DNA from: Rikenellaceae bacterium
GTDB taxonomy: Bacteria > Bacteroidota > Bacteroidia > Bacteroidales > Rikenellaceae
Direction of reading: 5' to 3'
NCBI GenBank assembly: GCA_021203585.1
Contig: JAJQAW010000039.1
Span: 2,504-9,369 of the forward strand
DNA: 6,866 nt
Shown here: positions 1-5,097 of the stretch, piece by piece
Layout of the letters: every line of letters begins with the position of its first letter
Numbering within the stretch: the stretch's first letter is position 1
Program-made: the position numbers and the translations under genes
Notes under the pieces: generated by a model
Told to the model about the DNA's origin: nothing
Databases searched by the model: none
Seen by the model: only the letters and a program-made list of their open reading frames with translations

Positions 1-363
1 GTGATTACCCATCCCAAAGGTTACGAACTCGATCCGAAATTCGTCGGCAGCGCGAAGGTGGAATACAACCAGCAAAAAGCCTTTGAAGGCGCGGATTTCA
101 TTTACGCCAAAAACTGGTCGGCCTACACCGATCCGAATTACGGAAAAATCTTGAGTACCGACCGTGCCTGGACGGTGGACGAAGGGAAGATGCGGTTGAC
201 CGACAACGCTTATTTTATGCACTGCTTGCCGGTACGGCGCAATATGATCGTAACCGACGGGGTAATCGAAAGCGCGCAGTCGATCGTGATCCCCGAAGCC
301 GCTAACCGCGAAATTTCGGCACAGGTGGTAATCAAACGTTTACTGGAGGGACTGAAAGAATGA
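1..363 (+). CDS. argF': N-succinylornithine carbamoyltransferase (argF'), C-terminal part, cut by window start
   Basis: This is the C-terminal 120 residues of an acyl-ornithine transcarbamylase, the cytoplasmic enzyme that transfers the carbamoyl group from carbamoyl phosphate to N-acylornithine in the acetylated/succinylated arginine pathway. The sequence shows the family signature HCLPVRRN (fragment residues 74-81), where His-Cys-Leu-Pro binds carbamoyl phosphate and the following Arg belongs to the acyl-ornithine-type motif, and YAKNW (35-39) with a substrate-loop Lys. From memory, acetylornithine enzymes (Xanthomonas) carry a carboxylated Lys eight residues after the motif Cys; here that position is Ile83, as I recall for the Bacteroides succinylornithine enzyme. 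The succinyl form is therefore inferred, since the decisive N-terminal residue is outside the window. The GTG at position 1 is an internal Val codon, not a start. Full family length is about 315-320 residues, so roughly 200 are missing. The stop codon overlaps the mazG start. Confidence 0.92.
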   Translation: MITHPKGYELDPKFVGSAKVEYNQQKAFEGADFIYAKNWSAYTDPNYGKILSTDRAWTVDEGKMRLTDNAYFMHCLPVRRNMIVTDGVIESAQSIVIPEAANREISAQVVIKRLLEGLKE

Positions 364-1172
364 ATGAAAAATTAGCTGCCTTCAACCGGCTACTCGGGGT
401 GATGGACCAGCTACGGGAAAAATGCCCGTGGGATCGGGAACAGACCTTCGAATCGTTGCGCAACAACACCATCGAAGAAACCTTCGAACTGGTCGATGCC
501 ATCGCCGACAAAGACATGCCCAATATCAAAAAGGAATTGGGCGATTTGTTGCTGCATGTGGTTTTTTACAGCAAAATAGCCGAGGAGCAAGGCGAGTTCG
601 ATATGGCCGAGGTGGCCAATGCGTTGTGCGATAAGTTGATTTACCGCCATCCGCATGTATTCGGTCAGGTACAGGTCGATGGTGCGGGAGAGGTAACCCG
701 AAACTGGGAAGATAACAAGATAACCGAAAAAGACAGGATAGGCGGCGTATTGTCCGGTGTACCGAGAAGTATGCCTCCGTTGGTCAAGGCTTACCGCATT
801 CAGGAGAAGGTTGCCGCTGTGGGCTTCGACTGGGAAAAAAAGGAAGATATCTGGGGAAAAGTCCAAGAAGAGATGGCCGAAGTGGAGCAGGAAATCGCAT
901 CGGGCGATATGGATAAGCTGGAAGCGGAATTCGGCGATCTGATGTTCGTGGTGATTAATGCCGCACGGCTGTACGGAATCAATCCGGAAGCGGCTTTGGA
1001 GCGGTGTAACAAAAAGTTTATCCGGCGGTTCAACCATGTGGAAGCGCGGTGTAAGGAGGAGGGAAAACCGCTTCGGGAGATTCCGCTTTCCGAAATGGAT
1101 GGCTACTGGAAAGAAGCCAAGGAAATCGAAAAACAAAAACAACAGGAAATATGGCAATCATCAGAGCGTTGA
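360..1172 (+). CDS. mazG: Nucleoside triphosphate pyrophosphohydrolase MazG
   Basis: MazG hydrolyses (d)NTPs to the monophosphates plus pyrophosphate, a house-cleaning role for abnormal nucleotides; in E. coli it also affects ppGpp. At 270 residues it is close to the E. coli protein (about 263). Two tandem MazG domains are visible. The first has CPWD (22-25), the metal-binding EETFE helix (39-43), ELGD (59-62) and KLIYRHPHVF (92-101). The second has GFDW (155-158), the EEMAE helix (170-174), EFGD (190-193) and KFIRRF (219-224). Both acidic ExxE...ExxD-type sets look intact. The start ATG at 360 overlaps the argF' stop as ATGA and is preceded by a strong Shine-Dalgarno-like GGAGGG at 345-350, 9 nt upstream; this is notable because Bacteroidota often lack such sites. 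A second in-frame ATG at 364 would lie farther from it. The gene overlaps the next one by 22 nt, implying translational coupling in one operon. Confidence 0.96.
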   Translation: MNEKLAAFNRLLGVMDQLREKCPWDREQTFESLRNNTIEETFELVDAIADKDMPNIKKELGDLLLHVVFYSKIAEEQGEFDMAEVANALCDKLIYRHPHVFGQVQVDGAGEVTRNWEDNKITEKDRIGGVLSGVPRSMPPLVKAYRIQEKVAAVGFDWEKKEDIWGKVQEEMAEVEQEIASGDMDKLEAEFGDLMFVVINAARLYGINPEAALERCNKKFIRRFNHVEARCKEEGKPLREIPLSEMDGYWKEAKEIEKQKQQEIWQSSER

Positions 1173-1672
1173 ACGGGATTACCCCGAAAGTAGGGGAGCA
1201 TTCTTTTTTGGCGGAAACGGCTGTTTTGGTCGGCGATGTGGTGATCGGGAAGCATTGCAGCATCTGGTACAATGCGGTGCTTCGCGGAGACGTCAATCCG
1301 ATTATCCTCGGCAACAATGTGAACATTCAGGATGGCGCGGTACTGCATACGCTTTACAAAAAATCGATCGTTCGGATCGGGAACAACGTTTCCGTGGGGC
1401 ACAATGCGAACATTCACGGTGCCACGGTGGAGGACGATTGCCTGATCGGTATGGGAGCCACGTTGCTGGATGATGTGGTCGTGGGAAAAGGGGCCATCGT
1501 GGCAGCCAATTCGCTGGTGCGTGCCAATACCCGGATCGAATCTTATACGGTTTGGGCCGGTGTACCGGCCGTGAAAGTCAAAGAACTCGGGCCGGAACAA
1601 CGGGAAATGGGATTGAAAAATGCACAGGGATATTTATTGTATAAATCCTGGTACCAGGAACCGTCGGAATAG
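1151..1672 (+). CDS. Gamma-carbonic anhydrase family protein (YrdA/PaaY-like hexapeptide repeat protein)
   Basis: A 173-residue left-handed beta-helix protein built of hexapeptide repeats (about residues 12-140) with a short C-terminal helix, the usual length for the YrdA/PaaY/CamH branch. The residues that form the gamma-carbonic anhydrase site are present: Arg45 and Asp47 in LRGDV, Gln60, and the three metal-ligand histidines His66 (VLHT), His84 and His89 (VGHNANIHG). The trimer would hold Zn or Fe at subunit interfaces and interconvert CO2 and bicarbonate. The acidic loop that carries the proton-shuttle Glu of Methanosarcina Cam is absent, as in CamH-type enzymes, so activity is plausible but not assured; some relatives show weak or no activity or act on CoA thioesters. 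The start ATG lies inside mazG (22-nt overlap) after an A-rich stretch containing AGGA. It is the last gene of the argF'-mazG operon and is followed by a strong terminator. Confidence 0.93.
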   Translation: MAIIRALNGITPKVGEHSFLAETAVLVGDVVIGKHCSIWYNAVLRGDVNPIILGNNVNIQDGAVLHTLYKKSIVRIGNNVSVGHNANIHGATVEDDCLIGMGATLLDDVVVGKGAIVAANSLVRANTRIESYTVWAGVPAVKVKELGPEQREMGLKNAQGYLLYKSWYQEPSE

Positions 1673-1702
1673 GTTCCGAAAGTAAGTCTGAAGCCGGCTT
1701 CA
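1657..1702. repeat. Two small inverted repeats at the 3' end of the + operon
   Basis: GGAACC at 1657-1662 and GGTTCC at 1672-1677 form a 6-bp inverted repeat spanning the stop codon of the carbonic-anhydrase-like gene. A perfect 14-bp palindrome, TGAAGCCGGCTTCA, sits at 1689-1702. Both lie directly upstream of the intrinsic terminator, so the + transcript would end in up to three consecutive hairpins. No T-tract follows either one, so they are not terminators by themselves. A role in 3'-end stability is only a guess. Confidence 0.45.
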
Positions 1703-1711
1703 AAGGATGGG

Positions 1712-1736
1712 AGCGCCGTCTTGCGGCGCTTTTTTT
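1712..1736 (+). terminator. Rho-independent terminator of the argF'-mazG-carbonic anhydrase operon
   Basis: A perfect 7-bp stem, AGCGCCG (1712-1718) with CGGCGCT (1724-1730) and a 5-nt loop TCTTG, runs directly into a T-tract to 1736. It lies 40 nt after the last + stop codon. On the opposite strand the hairpin is not followed by T residues, so it is a good terminator for the + operon only. Its T-tract overlaps the stop codon (1735-1737) that the convergent MutS-like gene would use if its reading frame were restored. Confidence 0.9.
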
Positions 1737-1890
1737 ATTCCGCGGTCCGTGACTCCTGTACGGTGATGCCCATCCGCTCCATTAGAAACGTGGCGTTCAT
1801 GTTTTGGGCGATCCCCGGTTGCAACCGGTAGGAAAACGAGAGTTCATCTCCCCGGATTTCCCCTTCAAACCGGTAATTGCGTACCGCACG
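1735..1890 (-). pseudogene. Out-of-frame C-terminal tail of the MutS-like gene
   Basis: Read in the -1 frame relative to the MutS-like gene, these 51 codons plus TAA give a coherent C-terminus: it opens RAVRNYRFEGE, continues with GDELSFSYRL, then GIAQNMNATFLMERMGI. This is what I would expect after the ATHD segment of MutS-family ATPases, where the GIA-type segment forms the terminal helix-turn-helix that contacts the partner ATPase. The C-run at 1890-1893 (GGGG on the + strand) is the natural break point: one extra C makes TTC CCC CGT GCG and joins the parts as AESFPRAVRNYRFEGE, giving a 606-residue protein. Possible explanations are a true frameshift mutation, a homopolymer sequencing or assembly error, or -1 ribosomal slippage on CCC. 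The first two are likelier. Confidence 0.85.
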
Positions 1891-3554
1891 GGGAACGACT
1901 CTGCCAAGGAGCCCAGTACCAGGTCATGCGTGGCGATGATCCCGCAGGTTCCGTAGATGAGGAATTGCCGGATCAAGGCCATTGAACCTTTTTGTTTGTC
2001 CGCGGAGTTGGTTCCTTTTAGAATTTCATCCAAAATGATGAATAATTTTTGGCCGCTTTTCAACCGGTCGATGATCGTTTTGAGCCGCTTGAGTTCGGCG
2101 AAGAAATAGGATTCGTTGCGCACCAGCGAATCCGAAGTGCGTAAACTGGTGACCAACTGGCCCGGGTATACGGTTAGTTCGCGCGCGCACACCGGCATAC
2201 CCACACAGGCCAACAGGTAATTGACGGCCACGGTGCGCAAATAGGTACTCTTGCCCGCCATATTGGCTCCCGTGACAACCATAAAGGCCGGAGCCGAGCG
2301 GAAAGAGACGTCGTTTTTGACACAAACGTCTGCCCGCATCAACGGATGCCCCAGGGCTTTGCCTTCCAGGGTAAAGTAGTCTTCGGAAATGGTCGGGTAG
2401 GGGTACTCCGGGTGGTTAAAGGCGAAGGTGCCCAAGGAACAGAGGGCATCCAGGTCCGCCAGGGCTTCCAGCCACTGCTGAATTTCGGCCTGGTACCGCT
2501 GCTTCCACCGTTCCAGGCGGATCGCCGTGCGGATATCCCGCAGCAGGAAGATGTTGATCAGAATGCCGAACAAATTGGCCCGTTGATCCAAAGCATTGAT
2601 TAGCTCGGACAACCGTTTGACTGCAGCCGAAGCGGAAATTTTTTGGGTGCCGGAGTCAAATTTCGCAGCGGTGTTTTTCAGTAACCCGGCCTTAAAAGGA
2701 TGTTCTTCCACCAGAGCGATCAACTGCGAATAGACGGAAAGGTGTTTTTCCATCCGGTTGACCGAGTGGTGCAAGGCATTGATGGATCTTGTTTTCAGGT
2801 AGGCCAGCAACGTGCTGACGATAAAATAAAGTCCCAGGATTCCGCCGGGAATCCTTCCGGCCCACACCCCGATGCCCAATAGCACCCACAGGCCGGGTAC
2901 GACCCACACGGCGGCTTTCCAAAACCCGCTGCAGGCAAAGGGGAAAGATTGTCCGGTCAGGGTATCGAGCGTTTGCTTGTCCTCGGCCGAACCCCTGTCG
3001 AGGGCTCCCCGCACAAAGAAATGGTGGCGGAACTCCGGCTCTGCAGCCAATTCTTGTACCGCCTGCTGACGTTCCACAATGGCACTCTTTTCCCGTAACG
3101 GTTCGGTCATCCAACCGATCAGCCGTTCCCTTCCCCCGGCCGTTACGGTCCGGTTGAAAGATTGGAACAACGAATGTTCGCCGAACAAATCCAGATCGAA
3201 ACCGAACGCGTGGTCCGAATCGATCCGATCCCCGGCCCCGTCGAAGCCCGAGTAATCCAATTGCAGGCCTTTCAGTTCGCGGCGGCACAATCCGCTCCAG
3301 GTCTGCAGGTATTTCCGACGCCTGGAGAGTCGGTCGTGGAATACCATTAAAGTCGCAAAAGGGAGGGCAAACAGCCCTGAAATCCAGAACAATAAACTCA
3401 TGGAATGGTTCCGGAATAATACCAGGGTGGTGATCCACCCCGCTACCAGGAGTAACCGGACCAGACCCATGGCATTCATTTGCCGCCCCATACGCCGGAT
3501 TCCGGCTTCGTTGCGATCCAGGATTTGCCGGTAGAATGGTTGTAAATTTTTCAT
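1797..3554 (-). CDS. Membrane-anchored MutS-family ATPase (MutS domain V protein), C-terminus frameshifted
   Basis: The open frame encodes 585 residues. Hydrophobic segments at about 31-47, 53-71, 212-232 and 236-253 suggest four membrane helices. Residues about 265-365 resemble the helical MutS core/lever region, and 385 onward is the MutS ABC-type ATPase: Walker A GANMAGKST (429-437), Walker B LFIILDE (504-510) and H-loop ATHD (541-544). The mismatch-recognition domain I and connector II of true MutS are absent, so it should not be called a mismatch repair enzyme. Relatives of about 600 residues are common in Bacteroidota; their substrate and partner are unknown to me. After Pro555 the frame is wrong: the last 30 residues are unrelated to the family, while the correct tail follows in another frame down to 1735. 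The ATPase core is complete, but the terminal dimerisation segment would be lost. The ATG at 3554 has no Shine-Dalgarno sequence and follows a TATCTTTG box by 7 nt. The gene stands alone, after the korB terminator and convergent with the + operon. Confidence 0.88.
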   Translation of the reverse strand: MKNLQPFYRQILDRNEAGIRRMGRQMNAMGLVRLLLVAGWITTLVLFRNHSMSLLFWISGLFALPFATLMVFHDRLSRRRKYLQTWSGLCRRELKGLQLDYSGFDGAGDRIDSDHAFGFDLDLFGEHSLFQSFNRTVTAGGRERLIGWMTEPLREKSAIVERQQAVQELAAEPEFRHHFFVRGALDRGSAEDKQTLDTLTGQSFPFACSGFWKAAVWVVPGLWVLLGIGVWAGRIPGGILGLYFIVSTLLAYLKTRSINALHHSVNRMEKHLSVYSQLIALVEEHPFKAGLLKNTAAKFDSGTQKISASAAVKRLSELINALDQRANLFGILINIFLLRDIRTAIRLERWKQRYQAEIQQWLEALADLDALCSLGTFAFNHPEYPYPTISEDYFTLEGKALGHPLMRADVCVKNDVSFRSAPAFMVVTGANMAGKSTYLRTVAVNYLLACVGMPVCARELTVYPGQLVTSLRTSDSLVRNESYFFAELKRLKTIIDRLKSGQKLFIILDEILKGTNSADKQKGSMALIRQFLIYGTCGIIATHDLVLGSLAESFPVRYAITGLKGKSGEMNSRFPTGCNRGSPKT

Positions 3555-3561
3555 ACGGGTT

Positions 3562-3569
3562 CAAAGATA
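3562..3569 (-). promoter_or_regulatory. Bacteroidota-type -7 promoter box for the MutS-like gene
   Basis: The - strand reads TATCTTTG, an exact match to the TAnnTTTG -7 consensus used by the primary sigma factor in this phylum. It ends 7 nt before the ATG, so transcription would start at or within a few bases of the start codon, giving a leaderless or nearly leaderless mRNA. The -33 element is poor: the nearest TTTG (3584-3587) is only 14 nt upstream of the box, shorter than the usual spacing of about 19-21. Confidence 0.55.
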
Positions 3570-3785
3570 AGAAAAGAATGCGCCAAAGGCGGCCTTTTTT
3601 TGTAAGTACACTGCGCCGGCAGTCGTTATTTCGGGGTAACGGGAGAAGAAGGTACCGGCCTAAGGTCGGTAAATATCCATGTTTCGTCCATGCACGGGAT
3701 CCCATTCAGGATCAGCTTCCGCGGCCAGATTTCCGGCCTTTTCGAGTAAGAAATTCGGGGCTTTTTTGGGGGAAAATACCCGCGC

Positions 3786-3812
3786 AAAAAGAGACGCCGG
3801 TAAAGCGTCTCT
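3786..3812 (-). terminator. Rho-independent terminator of the korA-korB operon
   Basis: On the - strand a perfect 8-bp stem, AGAGACGC (3812-3805) with GCGTCTCT (3797-3790) and a 7-nt loop, is followed by a T-run to 3786. It starts about 28 nt after the korB stop codon, so it ends the kor transcript and separates it from the downstream MutS-like gene, which has its own promoter. Confidence 0.9.
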
Positions 3813-3840
3813 GCAACAAAGTATTCTCCGGTAGTTCGGT

Positions 3841-4869
3841 TTATTTCACTTCCCAGGTTTCCCCGGAGTGGAGCAACTCCTCGACGGAGGTAATTTTTGC
3901 GTTTTTCTTGATCTCGTTCACCTGGTCGCGGACATTGTCGTCGTACGTAGAGTCCGGGACATTCCGAATGACTCCCAGGGCCACCGGGTAATTCGGATAC
4001 TTCATATTGACCAGCATCATATGCACCCCCGGATTGGGTTCATGGGCATTGTGGATCAGGATGTCCTCTTCGGTTACGCCGCCCTCTCCGATTTTTACGA
4101 TCATCAGTTTGTATCCGGTACGAACCAATCCCATATCGCGGTTGCGGCCGAAAATCATCGGTTTTCCATGTTCCAGTACGATCGTGCGGTCGGCCCGCAC
4201 CTCTTTGTCGATAAACTCCGAATGGGTGCGGTCGTTAAAAATCACGCAATTTTGCAAAATTTCCACCACCGAGGTACCGTCATGCCGGGCTGCGGCTTTG
4301 AGACACTCCTTGGTCAATTCCAGTTCCACATCTACCGAACGGGCGAAGAACGTTCCGCGCGCTCCCAATACCAATTCGCCCGGTACGAACGGATATTCCA
4401 CGGTACCGAACGGGGAAGTTTTGGTTACCTTTCCCAATTTCGATGTCGGGGAGTATTGCCCTTTGGTGAGTCCGTAGATTTCGTTATTGAACAAGAGGAT
4501 ATTGATATCGATATTCCGGCGGACGGCATGAATGAAATGGTTGCCGCCGATGGCTAGCGCATCGCCGTCGCCCGTGACTTCCCAGACGGAAAGTTTCGGA
4601 TTGGCCACTTTTACCCCCGTAGCTATGGCTGTGGCTCGACCGTGGATGCCGTGAAAACCGAACGTATTCATGTAGTACGGAAAACGGGAAGAACAGCCGA
4701 TCCCGGAAATAAAGGTGAACCGTTCGTGTTTGTAATTGCGCTCCAGGCATATTTCCGGAAGCGCTTTTTGGACCGCTGCCAGGATGGCGTGGTCGCCGCA
4801 ACCCGGACACCACTTGACTTCCAGGTCACTTTTAAAGTCTTTAGGGACGTATTTTAAATCGGTATTCAT
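3841..4869 (-). CDS. korB: 2-oxoacid:ferredoxin oxidoreductase, beta subunit (probably 2-oxoglutarate)
   Basis: This 342-residue protein is the thiamine-diphosphate and [4Fe-4S] subunit of a cytoplasmic, oxygen-sensitive enzyme that interconverts a 2-oxoacid plus CoA with the acyl-CoA plus CO2, using ferredoxin. Cluster cysteines fit the two-subunit OFOR pattern: Cys21 and Cys24 in WCPGCGDH, Cys59 in GIGCSSR and Cys208 in QNCVIF. The TPP/Mg site is seen as GDGDALAIGGNH (100-111) and NNEIYGLTKGQ (128-138). Length is typical for KorB of Bacteroidales. Substrate choice (2-oxoglutarate rather than pyruvate or a branched-chain 2-oxoacid) is inferred from the overall resemblance and pairing with KorA, not from a proven specificity residue. 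The ATG at 4869 has no Shine-Dalgarno sequence; an imperfect inverted repeat around GTTAAC sits just upstream. korA lies 228 nt upstream on the same strand, and a terminator follows the gene closely. Confidence 0.94.
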   Translation of the reverse strand: MNTDLKYVPKDFKSDLEVKWCPGCGDHAILAAVQKALPEICLERNYKHERFTFISGIGCSSRFPYYMNTFGFHGIHGRATAIATGVKVANPKLSVWEVTGDGDALAIGGNHFIHAVRRNIDINILLFNNEIYGLTKGQYSPTSKLGKVTKTSPFGTVEYPFVPGELVLGARGTFFARSVDVELELTKECLKAAARHDGTSVVEILQNCVIFNDRTHSEFIDKEVRADRTIVLEHGKPMIFGRNRDMGLVRTGYKLMIVKIGEGGVTEEDILIHNAHEPNPGVHMMLVNMKYPNYPVALGVIRNVPDSTYDDNVRDQVNEIKKNAKITSVEELLHSGETWEVK

Positions 4870-5097
4870 AAGTTTTACCAGTTAACCGGTATGAGTTGAA
4901 ATATCCAAAATCGTTTAACGTTGTTTGCCGGCGTGGTTGACCGGCTTTTTATTCGGAGACAGACCGATGGGTTACCGGTGCGGTTCCGACAGGCTGCCTT
5001 CGCTTTTCACGGAATCGGCGAGGCCGGTACCCCGCTCGGTGGAGAGAGTGCTCCGGTCGACCGGTTCCGGGTAGCGGAGCGGACACCCAATGGTAGA
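4870..5097. other. korA-korB intergenic gap with inverted repeats
   Basis: This 228-nt stretch separates two genes expected to be closely spaced. No convincing gene is seen on either strand. It contains a perfect palindrome CCGGTCGACCGG inside a larger hairpin whose arms are GCTCCG (5050-5055) and CGGAGC (5075-5080). It also contains GCCGG (4927-4931) paired with CCGGC (4941-4945) followed by TTTTT to 4950, which resembles a weak terminator reading in the + direction, opposite to the kor genes. No terminator in the kor direction and no good TAnnTTTG promoter for korB was found, so korA and korB are probably still co-transcribed, with the gap as a structured spacer. Confidence 0.5.

Noticed and set aside
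411..1157. Long open frame of 248 codons on the - strand across mazG
   Set aside because: It is exactly antisense to a well-conserved mazG, has no recognisable domain, and its hydrophobic, Phe-rich composition is what complementary reading of a Lys/Glu-rich gene gives.
2692..3705. Open frame of 337 codons on the - strand in another frame of the MutS-like gene
   Set aside because: It overlaps the conserved MutS-like coding sequence, is Arg/Gly/Pro-rich without any family motif, and starts upstream of the TATCTTTG promoter box.
3555..3785. Possible small RNA or hairpin elements in the MutS-like/korB intergenic region, such as 3654-3670 (ACCGGCC TAA GGTCGGT)
   Set aside because: The stem includes a G-U pair, has only a 3-nt loop and no following T-tract, and no promoter box was found on the + strand. 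It is too weak to call an RNA gene.
4885..5065. Three ACCGGT palindromes in the korA-korB gap as operator sites
   Set aside because: The same hexamer occurs repeatedly inside coding sequence elsewhere in the window, so it reflects base composition rather than a local operator.
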